Origin: Fidelibacterota bacterium
Lineage (GTDB): Bacteria > Pseudomonadota > Alphaproteobacteria > Rhodospirillales > Rhodospirillaceae
Length of the DNA: 64,000 nt
Reading direction: 5' to 3'
Assembly (NCBI GenBank): GCA_947475895.1
Contig: CANJMF010000003.1
Location: 248,001-312,000, forward strand
Numbering within the stretch: position 1 is the first letter of the stretch; every line of letters begins with the position of its first letter. The notes under the pieces were generated by a model. It did no database searches and was not told the origin of the DNA. It saw nothing but the letters and a program-made list of their open reading frames with translations. Below are positions 35,228 to 44,709 of the stretch, in pieces. Position numbers and translations under genes: made by a program.

Positions 35228-37187
35228 CGCAAGCGTCCGACCACACTTTACGCATCGTGGCAGTGAAGTCGCGGGCGAAAGCCGGCCCATCGCACATGGC
35301 CGATGCAGCAACACGGGCGCGCAGGCCCGCGCGCAACGTACTCAATTTCAAGCGATCGTTGGCCAACGAGACCGCGACATCTTCAAAGTCCGAGCGATCG
35401 CGCCCAATCAACTCGGGTAAACCCGCTGCCGTCAAATAGCTGGCCGCATGGCGGCCCGCAAATGTCCGGCCGGGGAACGTGACGACCGGGCATCCCATCC
35501 ACAACGACTCACATGTTGTGAGCCCGCCGGAATAGGGGAAGGTGTCGAGGGCGATATCGATGCCGTTATACGCATCCAAGAATTCGCGGCGCGGCGCGCG
35601 ACCCGAAATGTCGAGGCGCTTGTTGCTGACGCCGTGGGCCACAAGAGCCGCACGCAAACGCACTTGAACACCGGCGTCCTCAAGCCCTTTGAATCTAAGC
35701 TTCAGCCGGCTGTCCGGCACGCGCTCCATAATGCGCGCGAAACTCGCCATGACTTCATCATTCAGTTTGGCGGGGTTGTTTAAGCATCCAAACGTAATGA
35801 CGCCGTTTTTGATCATGGGCAGCGGCCCGATGGCAGGTGCATCGGCCGGCGGATCGAAGCACGTATAGCCGCGCGGCATGCGGATAATGCGCTCAATATA
35901 ATGTGCCTCCGTCCCCGGCGGCGCTTGCACGGCGTCGGCCAGAACGTAGTCCATGGCTTCAACACCGGTCGTGCCCACATACCCAACCCAACTGATTTGA
36001 ACCGGGGCCGGCTTTTGCGCGAACATTTTCAAGCGGTGCCCTGCCGTGTGACCCGACAGATCGAAAAGGATGTCGACGCCTGCATCCGTCACCATGGCCG
36101 CGAGGGCCGCGTCGGAAAGGCCATCCACGCGCCGCCAATCCGTAACGCGCGCGATGCGGGCGCTGATGTCGTCTTCCTGGGCGTGTGGGCGCGTGCTGAA
36201 AACGATGGGGTGAATTTGCGCAGCGTTCAAATTCTCAAACAACCGCACACTCAAGATGCCGACAGGATGATTACCCAAATCCGGCGAGACAAAACCGATA
36301 ACAAGCGGCCGCTCAGCCGTGCGTGCATTTGCGAACGTGGTGTTGGCTTTGATGGCGCCCGTATGCAGGGCGGCCCATCGCCGATGGTTGTCTGCAAGCA
36401 CCGCTTCCGTCACAGCACTCACGTACTGCTGCGCGCTGAGCCAATTGCTGGCGGCTGGCATGTAACCGGGATCGTGGGACATGGACGCCGCGAAAGCGGC
36501 AACAGCATCCGCCGAGCGACCCATATCGCTCAAAATGACTCCCAAAGTATTTTCCGCTTTTGCATAGCCGGGCCGCAGTTGCAGCACCGTGCGGATCTCG
36601 CGCTCGGCGTCGGTCAAACGGCCGAGATCGCGATAGGCGTTGGCAAGGTTGTAGCGTGCGTCGGCGTAGTCGGGTCGCTGTTCCACGGCCGTTTCGAAAG
36701 CGCGCGTGGCTTCGGGAAGTTTCTCAAGATCGCGCAGGGCCGTGCCAAGATTCAAATGCGCTTCGGCGTACGTCGGCTGTAGACGGACCGCTTCGCCGTA
36801 AGCCGTTACGGCTTCACCAAGGCGCTTTTGATCGAATAGAAGATTGCCGAGGTTGAAATGAAACGCGGCCGTTTGCGGCGCGTCGGCGATGGCTTGCCGG
36901 AACGCGGCTTCCGCTTCTTCGCGGCGTCCCAGGCTTTGCAACACAGTGCCGAAGTTGCCCTGCGCTTCGGGAAAAGGTTGGCGCGCACGCAGCGCCTGGT
37001 TAATGGCCTGAGCAGCGGCCTCGGGGAGGTCGAGCTGAAAGGCCGCGATGCCTAACATGTGCAGCGCATCGGCGTGGCGTGGGTCGAGCGTAACAGTCTT
37101 GCGGTAAAACTCCGCGGCCCCTGCAAGGTCTCCCGACTGATGCCGTTCGATGCCTTGCGCGTACAGGGATTGCGGCGTGTCGGTCAT
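35220..37187 (-). CDS. TPR-GT41 (OGT/SPINDLY-like) glycosyltransferase
   Basis: A 655-residue protein. Residues about 5-245 contain seven or so TPRs ([40 protein letters not shown]). Residues about 293-650 form a GT41 catalytic region: [14 protein letters not shown] with D303 and H307, [20 protein letters not shown], and [20 protein letters not shown] followed by [10 protein letters not shown]. All expected active-site blocks are kept, so it is likely an active protein O-glycosyltransferase, probably for flagellin. Its start overlaps the previous gene's stop as ATGA, so it is coupled to it. Conservation of H and D suggests UDP-sugar use but does not prove it. Confidence 0.88.
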   Translation of the reverse strand: MTDTPQSLYAQGIERHQSGDLAGAAEFYRKTVTLDPRHADALHMLGIAAFQLDLPEAAAQAINQALRARQPFPEAQGNFGTVLQSLGRREEAEAAFRQAIADAPQTAAFHFNLGNLLFDQKRLGEAVTAYGEAVRLQPTYAEAHLNLGTALRDLEKLPEATRAFETAVEQRPDYADARYNLANAYRDLGRLTDAEREIRTVLQLRPGYAKAENTLGVILSDMGRSADAVAAFAASMSHDPGYMPAASNWLSAQQYVSAVTEAVLADNHRRWAALHTGAIKANTTFANARTAERPLVIGFVSPDLGNHPVGILSVRLFENLNAAQIHPIVFSTRPHAQEDDISARIARVTDWRRVDGLSDAALAAMVTDAGVDILFDLSGHTAGHRLKMFAQKPAPVQISWVGYVGTTGVEAMDYVLADAVQAPPGTEAHYIERIIRMPRGYTCFDPPADAPAIGPLPMIKNGVITFGCLNNPAKLNDEVMASFARIMERVPDSRLKLRFKGLEDAGVQVRLRAALVAHGVSNKRLDISGRAPRREFLDAYNGIDIALDTFPYSGGLTTCESLWMGCPVVTFPGRTFAGRHAASYLTAAGLPELIGRDRSDFEDVAVSLANDRLKLSTLRAGLRARVAASAMCDGPAFARDFTATMRKVWSDACAK

Positions 37188-38122
37188 GCCGCGGGCGCGG
37201 CCGCTTCCGGCACGGTGATGGCCTTGGTGTTCGATTTAATGTGGTGAACGATGACTTGTTGGAAGCGGTCGTAAAAATCGGCGAGTTCGGCAACGCCGAC
37301 CGCATCGGGTTCGCTTGCACCTTTTTTCGGCTCCGTGCCGCGCGCGAACGCGCCGGTATAAAGATGCGAAATCAAATCGAAGAGCAGATCGAATTGGCGC
37401 GCCTGTGGTGACTCATCGCGCCCGCGTCCACGGCGGCACAACTCCACCACATACGAGATGAGCGCATGGAAGAAGAGATAGATCGTATCGTCCCACAGCG
37501 TCTCTTGAGTCACATGCAGGGCAACCGGCGACATGATGGTCTTGAGTGGGCGACCCTGTAAAAGCGATACGAGCGGCATCCAATAATCCCAAAACGGCAT
37601 ACCGAGGCAGAAGGGACTGGGATCGAAGTCGTTGAGTTGATCGGCCGACATCACAAAGTAATCGTAGCCGACCGAATACGTGTCGCCGGCCGAGGGCGCG
37701 AAGGATTTGAAAGACGACATATCCGGCACATCGACGCGCGGGCCGAGAATCAAAGCGCCCTTAGCTTGCTGCGCGAAGATCGACGCAAGCTGCGGCAACG
37801 GCCGCAGGAAAATATCAGCATTGATAATGCCGACCGTGCATTGATCCAGCGGTACGTTGCGCGCGAAGCACGCTTGCTTCAGCGTCCGCAACAGATCGTG
37901 AATGTAAGGCACCGGTTTGCGCGCGAATTTTTCGGCGGTCGCCTCGACGGGTGTCACGGTCACGCCCGGATACGCATTGCGCACGGCGTCGGCTTCAGCG
38001 CCCGCATTGACCGAAATCACTTCAAATCCCGCCGCGCGCCACGAAGCGACCGTGGCGGCTTGCAGCGCTTGATCGCGGCCTGGAATAAGACTTGTCGCGA
38101 GAATGACAGGGGCGGGAAGCAT
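37184..38122 (-). CDS. Putative GT-A-type glycosyltransferase
   Basis: A 312-residue soluble protein with features of a GT-A nucleotide-diphosphosugar transferase. It has an N-terminal strand-helix start ([20 protein letters not shown]), an [10 protein letters not shown] segment that may serve as the DxD metal site (N-A-D), and [20 protein letters not shown] followed by [13 protein letters not shown]. The precise family was not recognised. It lies between the GT8-like gene (22-base gap) and the TPR-GT41 gene (4-base overlap), so the three form one operon, perhaps adding successive sugars. Confidence 0.6.
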   Translation of the reverse strand: MLPAPVILATSLIPGRDQALQAATVASWRAAGFEVISVNAGAEADAVRNAYPGVTVTPVEATAEKFARKPVPYIHDLLRTLKQACFARNVPLDQCTVGIINADIFLRPLPQLASIFAQQAKGALILGPRVDVPDMSSFKSFAPSAGDTYSVGYDYFVMSADQLNDFDPSPFCLGMPFWDYWMPLVSLLQGRPLKTIMSPVALHVTQETLWDDTIYLFFHALISYVVELCRRGRGRDESPQARQFDLLFDLISHLYTGAFARGTEPKKGASEPDAVGVAELADFYDRFQQVIVHHIKSNTKAITVPEAAAPAA

Positions 38123-38144
38123 GGGCGGAGTGTAAGCGAATTCC

Positions 38145-39047
38145 CTAAGAAGCGGAATCGGCTTCCCGATGCTCGGCCGTGGTCAGCAGCACCGGATTGA
38201 ACTTGGCGCGATCCATCGGCGGCAAATTCGCGTCACGCCGCAGCTTGTCGGCCAGATCGAAGTACGTGTCCATGGGCGCCAGTCCGCAAAAATGGCAGAT
38301 CACGCCCGACCACAGGCGCTCCTGGCCACTCGCGGTTTTCTTGACCACGCGTAAGTCGCCCATTTCCATATTCATGACGCCGTCGACGATGTTCGGCGTC
38401 GTCACCTGCAAGCGCTGTGTCGGCGGCGGTTCAAACGGCGCGATGCCAAGGGCACCCAACGCCGCGCCAAAGAACGGCTCATCGGCATATTCGCCCGCGT
38501 GTTTGTAGCGATAGCTGATGGCGTCGCGGTGAGGTCCATCGAAAAGCGCCTGCACCTGATCGAAGACGGCCTTCGACTCTGCCGTGCGCTCGAAATACAT
38601 GACGCCCGCGTTGAAGGCCGACAGATAAGGAATATTCAGCAGGCTGCAGAGCGCCGCCGCGTCCTTTTCGCCCAAAGAACAGGAGAAGGCCGGACCTGTC
38701 GTTTGCTTTTGCCCTTCGACGCCGAAGGCGTGCCCGCGGTATTTGCGCCAGAAGAATTCAATGCGCGGGCTGAAAAGCAGACAATCCGCATCCACATAAA
38801 GGGTGCGCTCATAGGGCGTGAGGTCGAAGAGGCGCGCCTTGTTCATGGCGCCGCGCAGACTCGGGTGATCGGGGGCCGTAATGACCTGGTCGAAGAGGGG
38901 GGTGTAGGCGGGATTGAAACGAACCGCCCGATTCACCACCACACTGATGGGGCGCGTCTCCAGCCGGCGTACTGAAAGGGCCAAATTGGCCGCGATATCA
39001 AGGTAGCGATCATCATCTAATGCGAGCGCGATATAGCCTTCGGTCAT
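38145..39047 (-). CDS. Putative GT8-like glycosyltransferase
   Basis: A 300-residue soluble protein resembling GT8/glycogenin-type GT-A enzymes. It starts with GYIALALDDDRYLDIAANLA, has the metal-binding DxD in RTLYVDADCLLFSPR at about 94-96, and LSAFNAGVMYFERT, the usual second block. A C-terminal HFCGLAPMDTYFD may supply the metal-binding histidine. It is the first gene of the three-gene minus operon ending with the TPR-GT41 gene and lies divergent from the first flagellin gene across 306 bases. Confidence 0.7.
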   Translation of the reverse strand: MTEGYIALALDDDRYLDIAANLALSVRRLETRPISVVVNRAVRFNPAYTPLFDQVITAPDHPSLRGAMNKARLFDLTPYERTLYVDADCLLFSPRIEFFWRKYRGHAFGVEGQKQTTGPAFSCSLGEKDAAALCSLLNIPYLSAFNAGVMYFERTAESKAVFDQVQALFDGPHRDAISYRYKHAGEYADEPFFGAALGALGIAPFEPPPTQRLQVTTPNIVDGVMNMEMGDLRVVKKTASGQERLWSGVICHFCGLAPMDTYFDLADKLRRDANLPPMDRAKFNPVLLTTAEHREADSAS

Positions 39048-39214
39048 CGGGAACGCCTGTGAATCGTGCCTTAATTACAGCTATTGGGAGATTGTCGCAT
39101 AATGTTTTTCTCGCCTCGAAAGTGCTAAAACAGGGCTCAAAGTCACTGTCGACGACGGGCAAATGATATACTAAACACCTGAATTATAACAATAATTTTC
39201 CTGAAATGGATTGT

Positions 39215-39243
39215 TTGACACCCCACCCTTAATCATCTATAAA
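39215..39243 (+). promoter_or_regulatory. Sigma-70-type promoter of flagellin gene 1
   Basis: TTGACA at 39215-39220 and TATAAA at 39238-39243 are separated by exactly 17 bases. Transcription would start near 39250, giving a leader of about 104 bases. This is the best housekeeping-type promoter seen in the window; no -24/-12 element was found upstream of this flagellin gene. Confidence 0.7.
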
Positions 39244-39250
39244 CCATCAG

Positions 39251-39317
39251 CTCATCTCGTCCCCTGAATTGGGGGAATCTGCGTGAGCAGAGTGAGATGA
39301 GTCGACACGAAGTGTCG
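39251..39317 (+). promoter_or_regulatory. Structured 5' leader of flagellin gene 1
   Basis: CTCATCTC (39251-39258) can pair with GAGATGAG (39294-39301), enclosing two smaller hairpins: CCCC-N6-GGGG at 39261-39274 and TCTGC-GTGA-GCAGA at 39278-39291. A fourth helix, CGACAC-GAA-GTGTCG, follows at 39303-39317. The result is a three-way junction plus hairpin, ending about 20 bases before the AAAGGAG ribosome site. In Caulobacter FlbT acts on the flagellin mRNA leader, so this is a plausible target. Confidence 0.6.
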
Positions 39318-39353
39318 TAACGAACGTGTGTCCTAGAAAAGGAGCTCCGAACT

Positions 39354-40238
39354 ATGAGTGATATTACCCTCTCCAGTGCGACGCGGGCCAACCTGCTGTC
39401 GCTCCAAAGCACCACAGACCTCATTGGTAAGACGCAAGAGCGCCTCGCCACCGGTCTTAAGGTGAACAGCGCACTCGACGACGCGCTGGCCTTCTTTAAA
39501 GCCCGCAACCTGACTTCACGCGCCTCTGACTTGTCGGCGATCAAAGATCAGATCACCGGCGGCATCAGCGCGTTGACGGCCGCGGTCCAAGGCCTCGAGT
39601 CGATCGAATCCGTTCTCAAGCAGATGAAGGCGCTTGCGCAATCCGCCATCTCGGCTCCGGAAAGCACCACGCGCGCCAAACTTGCCAGCCAGTTCAACGA
39701 ACTGCGCAGCCAGGTTGATAACCTCGCCGAAGACTCAAGCTTCAACGGCATCAACCTTCTTAAAAACACCACCGGCGCCTTCGCTGCCGGTGCCGACCAG
39801 CTGACGGTGAAGTTCAACGAGCGCGTTGGACCCGAAGCCGTCAACCAGTTGGTGGTCAGCGGCTTGAGAGCTGCCGACTTCAGCACCATCGTTGCTCAGT
39901 CGGCCGTCACGGTCGGCACGGGTACGACGGTTTGGGGCCAGACCGGCTCCGCGGCTGTTAAAGTCATCACCTCGGCCATCAGCGCCATCGACTCGGCGTT
40001 GACGACTGTGCGTCAGGCTTCGCAAGCCTTCGGTACCAACGCGGCCCTCTTGCAGATCCGCGCCGACTTCACCACGAACCTGATCAACACCCTCAAAGGT
40101 GGTGCGTCGGATCTGGTGAACGCCGACCTGAACGAAGAGTCGGCCAACTTGCTGTCTCTGCAAACACGTCAGCAGTTGGGTACCATCTCGCTCTCGATCG
40201 CGCAGCGTTCTGAACAGTCCATCTTGCGTCTGTTCTAA
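39354..40238 (+). CDS. fliC: Flagellin 1
   Basis: A 294-residue filament protein. It has the conserved N-terminal D0/D1 helices (ANLLSLQSTTDLIGKTQERL, ATGLKVNSALDDALAFFKAR) and C-terminal D1/D0 ending NLLSLQTRQQLGTISLSIAQ. The variable D2/D3 region is almost absent, as is usual for alphaproteobacterial flagellins. The centre has Ser/Thr-rich surface loops (VTVGTGTTVWGQTGSAAVKV) that are candidate glycosylation sites. AAAGGAG lies 9 bases before the ATG. It belongs with flagellin 2 in the shorter subtype. Confidence 0.95.
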   Translation: MSDITLSSATRANLLSLQSTTDLIGKTQERLATGLKVNSALDDALAFFKARNLTSRASDLSAIKDQITGGISALTAAVQGLESIESVLKQMKALAQSAISAPESTTRAKLASQFNELRSQVDNLAEDSSFNGINLLKNTTGAFAAGADQLTVKFNERVGPEAVNQLVVSGLRAADFSTIVAQSAVTVGTGTTVWGQTGSAAVKVITSAISAIDSALTTVRQASQAFGTNAALLQIRADFTTNLINTLKGGASDLVNADLNEESANLLSLQTRQQLGTISLSIAQRSEQSILRLF

Positions 40239-40275
40239 ACTTAAGCGGAGCTTTCGGACCGACACACGTGGAGCA

Positions 40276-40299
40276 GCGGCGGGCTTTATAGCCCGCCGC
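40276..40299 (+). terminator. Hairpin after flagellin 1
   Basis: GCGGCGGGC and GCCCGCCGC form a perfect 9-bp stem with loop TTTATA, 37 bases after the stop. No T-run follows, so it may terminate weakly or protect the mRNA 3' end. Confidence 0.6.
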
Positions 40300-40433
40300 C
40301 TATCCCTCAGTCGTAACCGGAACCCCACGGTCGAGGCGCGTCCGCGCCACGCTAGTATTCGGTATTTGGTTCGTTCGATGACGGACGGTACGGGTGTGGT
40401 GAGACGTCGCCATCGGGGCAAGGAGACACCCCT

Positions 40434-41318
40434 ATGGAAGCAATCAATCTCTCGAGTCCAACGCGGGCCAACTTGCTCTCGTTGCAAAATACGACCTCTT
40501 TAATTGGACGGACGCAAGAACGCCTTGCGACCGGACTGAAGGTCAATAACGCCATCGACGATGCGCTCGCCTTCTTCAAGGCGCGCAATCTCAATGCGCG
40601 CGCCAGTGATCTGTCGACGATCAAGAACCAAATCTCGAATGCCGTGAGCACGATCAAGGCTTCGATCCAGGGCCTTGAGACCATCGAAGATATCTTGAAG
40701 CAAATGCGCGCGCTTGCTCAGTCGGCGATCTCGTCGCCGGAAAGCACCACGCGCGCCAAGCTTGCCAGCCAGTTCAACGAATTGCGCACGCAGGTCGATA
40801 ACGTCGCCGAAGACGCCCACTTCAACGGCTACAACCTTTTGAAAAACACGTCGGAGAAATTCACCGCCGGCGCAGATCAACTCACCGTCAAGTTTAACGA
40901 ACGTACGGGCCCAACTTTGGTCAATACGCTCGTCGTCAGCGGTTTGCGTGCCGCCGACTTCAGGCGCATCACCGCGCAATCGGCGGTCGCAGTCGGTTCG
41001 GGCTCCGCTGTTTGGGGCCAAACGGGCAACGCGGCCGTCGCGGCAATCAGATCTGCCATCACGGCGATCGACTCGGCGTTGGTGACGGTGCGTCAGTCGG
41101 CGCAAAGCTTCGGCACGCAGTCGGCGGTTTTGCAAATTCGCATCGATTTTACACAGCGAATCATCAATACGCTTCACGGCGGCGCATCTTCGCTCGTGAA
41201 CGCCGACCTCAATCAGGAATCGGCAAATCTTTTGTCTCTGCAAACGCGTCAGGAACTCGGAACGATCTCCCTTTCCGTCGCGCAAAAATCTGATCAGGCG
41301 GTTTTGAGCCTGTTTTAG
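40434..41318 (+). CDS. fliC: Flagellin 2
   Basis: A 294-residue flagellin of the shorter subtype, starting MEAINLSSPTRANLLSLQNT and ending SVAQKSDQAVLSLF. It is collinear with flagellin 1 without gaps but is clearly diverged (for example FRRITAQSAVAVGSGSAVWG in the surface loop, and RIDFTQRIINTLHGGASSLV). AAGGAG lies about 9 bases before the ATG. The upstream gap of about 195 bases carries the hairpin of flagellin 1; no clear promoter was identified in it. Different filament position or timing is possible but not shown. Confidence 0.95.
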   Translation: MEAINLSSPTRANLLSLQNTTSLIGRTQERLATGLKVNNAIDDALAFFKARNLNARASDLSTIKNQISNAVSTIKASIQGLETIEDILKQMRALAQSAISSPESTTRAKLASQFNELRTQVDNVAEDAHFNGYNLLKNTSEKFTAGADQLTVKFNERTGPTLVNTLVVSGLRAADFRRITAQSAVAVGSGSAVWGQTGNAAVAAIRSAITAIDSALVTVRQSAQSFGTQSAVLQIRIDFTQRIINTLHGGASSLVNADLNQESANLLSLQTRQELGTISLSVAQKSDQAVLSLF

Positions 41319-41385
41319 ACCCGAATTTTAAGGCTTTCTTAAGATTCGCAGCGTTTTCGGCCCGCATTTCTCGTAGAGCGGGCGA

Positions 41386-41424
41386 AACAGCGGGGGTTCT
41401 CCCCCGCTGTTAACGCTTTTTTTC
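41386..41424 (+). terminator. Rho-independent terminator after flagellin 2
   Basis: AACAGCGGGGG and CCCCCGCTGTT form a perfect 11-bp stem with loop TTCT, followed by AACGC and a run of seven T. It lies 68 bases past the stop. Confidence 0.92.
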
Positions 41425-41554
41425 CTTTTGCCCCGTACACCGCATCCTTGAACGCCGCTATTCGCGTCGCACCGAGCATTTGGTGGCACGCGATCTACCG
41501 AAAACTGGCGGTGCGTTCGTTTGGCAGAAACACTCCTAGAAAGGGGTTCAAGAG

Positions 41555-42508
41555 ATGACTCAAGGAATCACGCTTACAAACGCGACACGCACAAACTTGC
41601 TGTCGCTGCAAAACACCACGACGCTCATCGGCAAGACGCAAGAGCGCTTGGCGACCGGCCTGAAGGTCAACTCCGCGCTCGACGACGCGCTCGCGTTCTT
41701 CAAAGCCCGAAGCCTCAATGATCGCGCCGAAGATTTATCGGCGATCAAAGATCAAATCGGCGACGGCATCAACGTTCTGAAAGCCGCCGTGCAAGGTCTC
41801 GAGTCGATCGAAGACGTGCTGAAGCAAATGAAAGCCCTTGCTCAGTCCGCCATCTCCGCTCCCGAAAGCATGACGCGCGCGAAACTGGCCAGCCAGTTCA
41901 ACGAACTGCGCAGCCAAGTCGACAATTTAGCGGAAGATGCCAGCTACAACGGCGTCAACTTGATTAAGAATACGATCACCCCGTTCCAAGGCGGCATCAA
42001 CGTCGGCGGCCCATTCAACGCCGACACGCTCACCGTCAAGTTCAACGAACGGACCGAACAAAAAGCCGTCAACCAGCTCATCGTCAGCGGCCTGCGCTCC
42101 ACCGACTATTCAAAGATCGTTGCTCAGTCGTCGACCACGAAGTACAGCGCCACGCAGTTGGCGCAGTTGGCGGCCGGCACGATCAATCAGTCCACGACAG
42201 TGTGGGGACAAACCGGCTCGGCGGCGATCAAAGCCATCACGGCTTCGATCAGCGCCCTCGACTCGGCGCTCATCACCGTGCGTCAGGCGTCGCAAGGCTT
42301 CGGCACCAACGCGTCGATGCTGCAGATTCGCGCCGACTTCACCACCAACATCGTCAACACGCTCAAAGGCGGCGCCGCGGATCTCGTGAACGCCGACTTG
42401 AACGAAGAATCGGCCAACTTGCTTTCGCTGCAAACGCGCCAGCAGCTCGGCACGATCTCGTTGTCGATCGCCAATCAGTCTGAACAATCGATCCTGCGCT
42501 TGTTCTAA
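41555..42508 (+). CDS. fliC: Flagellin 3
   Basis: A 317-residue flagellin of a longer subtype shared with flagellin 4. Relative to flagellins 1 and 2 it has extra residues in two surface-loop places: about 8 near NTITPFQGGINVGGPFNADT and about 15 around STTKYSATQLAQLAAGTINQ. Both conserved D0/D1 ends are complete (AEDLSAIKDQIGDGINVLKA and NEESANLLSLQTRQQLGTIS). The inserted loops are Thr/Ser/Asn-rich, so extra glycosylation sites are possible. A ribosome site AGAAAGGGG lies upstream of the ATG. Confidence 0.95.
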   Translation: MTQGITLTNATRTNLLSLQNTTTLIGKTQERLATGLKVNSALDDALAFFKARSLNDRAEDLSAIKDQIGDGINVLKAAVQGLESIEDVLKQMKALAQSAISAPESMTRAKLASQFNELRSQVDNLAEDASYNGVNLIKNTITPFQGGINVGGPFNADTLTVKFNERTEQKAVNQLIVSGLRSTDYSKIVAQSSTTKYSATQLAQLAAGTINQSTTVWGQTGSAAIKAITASISALDSALITVRQASQGFGTNASMLQIRADFTTNIVNTLKGGAADLVNADLNEESANLLSLQTRQQLGTISLSIANQSEQSILRLF

Positions 42509-42537
42509 AGTTCTTACGTTTAAGGCTCTTACCTTTA

Positions 42538-42572
42538 GGGCGGCCGCTTCAACGGCCGCCCTTTTCTTTTTT
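42538..42572 (+). terminator. Rho-independent terminator after flagellin 3
   Basis: GGGCGGCCG and CGGCCGCCC form a perfect 9-bp stem with loop CTTCAA, followed directly by TTTTCTTTTTT. It lies about 30 bases past the stop. Confidence 0.93.
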
Positions 42573-42807
42573 GCGAAACCGATTCGCGAATTTAATTTTC
42601 GGTTTCAGAACGCCGGCCAATTTTTTTTAGTTGTTTTGATGCGAACGATTGCACTTCCTGGTTTCGTTAACCTTTTATTTTGGTTTCCCCTCCATTCCAG
42701 TACGTGGATGCGTAGAAGACGACCGCGCGTGCAGATCATTTCTGTGCGGGGAACGCAAAGTCAGCAGGGCGAACGCATCTCCCAGCTGACGTAAGAAGGG
42801 GTCCGAA
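42573..42807 (+). other. Gap before flagellin 4 with an inverted repeat
   Basis: No gene was seen. GAAACCGA (42575-42582) is repeated inverted as TCGGTTTC (42599-42606) around a 16-base AT-rich loop. The remainder is AT-rich around 42620-42690 and probably carries the promoter of flagellin 4, but no convincing -35/-10 or -24/-12 pair could be fixed. AAGAAGGGG precedes the ATG. Confidence 0.5.
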
Positions 42808-43761
42808 ATGGCTCAAGAAATTACACTCACGACGGCGACGCGGACGAATCTGCTCTCGCTGCAAAACACCACGAGTTTGATCGGCCGCACGCAGCAGCGT
42901 CTCGCGACGGGCCTCAAGATCAATAGCGCGCTCGACGATGCGCTCGCTTTCTTCAAAGCGCGCAGCTTGAACAGTCGTGCTTCCGATCTTTCAAACATCA
43001 AAGACAATATTCTCGACGGCATCAACGTCCTCAAGGCCGCGGTCCAAGGCCTCGAGTCGATCGAAAACGTCTTGAAGCAAATGAAAGCGCTCGCGCAATC
43101 GGCCATCTCGGCGCCGGAAAGCATGACGCGCGCCAAGTTGGCCAGCCAGTTCAACGAACTGCGCAGTCAGGTCGACAATCTGGCCGAAGATTCCAGCTAC
43201 AACGGCGTCAATCTTCTCAAGAACACGATTGCTCCGTTCCAAGGCGGCATCCAGCCGAATGGTCCGTTCAACGCCGACACATTGACGGTGAAATTCAACG
43301 AACGTACCGAAGCAAAAGCCGTCAACCAGCTCGTCATCAGCGGTTTGCGCGCGTCCGACTACACCCGAATCGTCGCCCAGTCCGGCACCACGAAGTATAC
43401 GGCGGGGCAGCTGGCGCAATTGGCAGCCGGAACGATGAATCAATCCACAACGGTGTGGGGCCAGACGGGATCCGCGGCCATTAAGGCGATCAACTTCTCG
43501 CTGGCGGCCATCGATTCCGCGCTCGTCACCGTTCGTCAGGCCGGCCAAAGCTTCGGCACCAGTTCATCGCTGCTGCAGATTCGCGCTGACTTCACGGCTC
43601 AGATCATCAACACGTTGAAGGGCGGCGCCGCCGACCTGGTCAACGCGGACATGAACGAAGAATCGGCCAACCTATTGTCTCTGCAGACGCGCCAACAGCT
43701 CGGCACGATCTCGCTGTCGATTGCTCAGAAGTCCGAAGAAGCTATCCTGCGCCTGTTCTAA
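42808..43761 (+). CDS. fliC: Flagellin 4
   Basis: A 317-residue flagellin closest to flagellin 3: the same two loop insertions are present (APFQGGIQPNGPFNADTLTV and TKYTAGQLAQLAAGTMNQST). The D0/D1 ends are intact, from MAQEITLTTATRTNLLSLQN to SIAQKSEEAILRLF. It is the last of the four tandem copies and lies 134 bases upstream of flbT. No strong terminator follows, so some read-through into flbT-flaF is possible. Confidence 0.95.
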   Translation: MAQEITLTTATRTNLLSLQNTTSLIGRTQQRLATGLKINSALDDALAFFKARSLNSRASDLSNIKDNILDGINVLKAAVQGLESIENVLKQMKALAQSAISAPESMTRAKLASQFNELRSQVDNLAEDSSYNGVNLLKNTIAPFQGGIQPNGPFNADTLTVKFNERTEAKAVNQLVISGLRASDYTRIVAQSGTTKYTAGQLAQLAAGTMNQSTTVWGQTGSAAIKAINFSLAAIDSALVTVRQAGQSFGTSSSLLQIRADFTAQIINTLKGGAADLVNADMNEESANLLSLQTRQQLGTISLSIAQKSEEAILRLF

Positions 43762-43895
43762 ACGGCGGCTAAGCAGATATCGAATCGCCTCGCCGGCGAA
43801 AGGCACGCATTTAAAAGCGTACCCTTCACGTTCCGCCCGAGCTGATTCATACTGCACCCCTAAAAGCCGCCTCATCAGCCGGGATCGGAACCGCT

Positions 43896-44294
43896 ATGCC
43901 GTTGAAACTTACATTGAAACCGAACGAAAAGGTGCTGATCGGCACTTCGGTTATCGCCAATGGCCCCGTAAAGACGGAATTTGTGGTGCTGAATCGCGTA
44001 CCGGTGGTGCGCGAGAAGGACATCATCACCGAGGAAAGAGCTGATACGATTGCGAAAAAGCTCTACGTCACGATCCTGAACATGTACATCACCCCGGCCC
44101 GTGAAAAGGATTTTCACGGTATTTACTTCGTTTTAATGAGACAGATGATCTTAATACCAGTTGATGCACGTGCCGTGGACCTGATGGTCGAGATGTCGCA
44201 GCATATTCTCGCGAGCGACCATTACCGCGCACTGAAGCTTTGTCGTCAGCTAATTAAGTTCGAGGCGGAGGCCTTGGCCAATGTCAAAAGATAA
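43896..44294 (+). CDS. flbT: FlbT, flagellin synthesis regulator
   Basis: FlbT is an alphaproteobacterial post-transcriptional regulator that binds flagellin mRNA leaders and, in Caulobacter, lowers message stability when assembly is incomplete. The 132-residue protein starts MPLKLTLKPNEKVLIGTSVI and has DIITEERADTIAKKLYVTIL and LMVEMSQHILASDHYRALKL, all typical. The gene overlaps flaF by 14 bases, so the two are coupled. Its direct neighbourhood of four flagellin genes fits its role. Confidence 0.95.
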   Translation: MPLKLTLKPNEKVLIGTSVIANGPVKTEFVVLNRVPVVREKDIITEERADTIAKKLYVTILNMYITPAREKDFHGIYFVLMRQMILIPVDARAVDLMVEMSQHILASDHYRALKLCRQLIKFEAEALANVKR

Positions 44295-44703
44295 AGTTGC
44301 TGCTTATGCGCAACAGCAAAAGCGGAACTTAACACCGCGCGAAGTGGAGGCTATGGCCTTCACTAAGGCGGCGTTGCTGCTTGAAGACGCCAAGAAGTAC
44401 ACGCAGAACATCGACGAGTTTTCCAAGGCGCTGCGGTTCAATCACTTGCTCTGGACGATCATCCAGGCGGATTTGACTGAACCCGATAACCAGCTCCCGC
44501 CGGAAATCAAAGCGAACGTCATGTCGTTGTCGATTTTCGTCGATAAGCAAACGGCCAAAGCCTTGCGCTCAAGCGTGCCGGCCGATCTCGATGTGTTGAT
44601 CAACATCAACCGCAACTTGGCTGCTGGCTTGCGTGCCGCTGTGCCGACAGGACCCGTTGAAGTGCCGCCGCCGACGCCGGCGGCATCGACAGGGTCGGCG
44701 TAA
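44281..44703 (+). CDS. flaF: FlaF, flagellin secretion/assembly regulator
   Basis: FlaF is a small helical protein that, in Caulobacter and related bacteria, promotes flagellin synthesis and secretion and opposes FlbT. The 140-residue product has TPREVEAMAFTKAALLLEDA and ALRFNHLLWTIIQADLTEPD, then LPPEIKANVMSLSIFVDKQT. It carries a Pro/Ala/Ser-rich C-terminal tail (about 122-140) not seen in the second FlaF-like protein at 59882-60232. It overlaps flbT and ends 6 bases before the convergent frameshifted gene. Confidence 0.93.
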   Translation: MSKDKVAAYAQQQKRNLTPREVEAMAFTKAALLLEDAKKYTQNIDEFSKALRFNHLLWTIIQADLTEPDNQLPPEIKANVMSLSIFVDKQTAKALRSSVPADLDVLININRNLAAGLRAAVPTGPVEVPPPTPAASTGSA

Positions 44704-44709
44704 CGCCGG

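Larger units (their letters stand above)
39048..39353 (+). other. Divergent intergenic region before the first flagellin gene
   Basis: No gene was seen. The right half carries a near-consensus promoter and a folded leader (separate entries). The left half is AT-rich (for example the stretch around 39165-39205) and may hold the promoter of the GT8-like operon, but no defined sites could be named. Confidence 0.6.

Noticed and set aside
41484-41499. TGGCACG upstream of flagellin 3 as a sigma-54 promoter
   Set aside because: The -24 half is perfect, but the -12 half reads CTACC and lacks the essential GC pair at the right distance.
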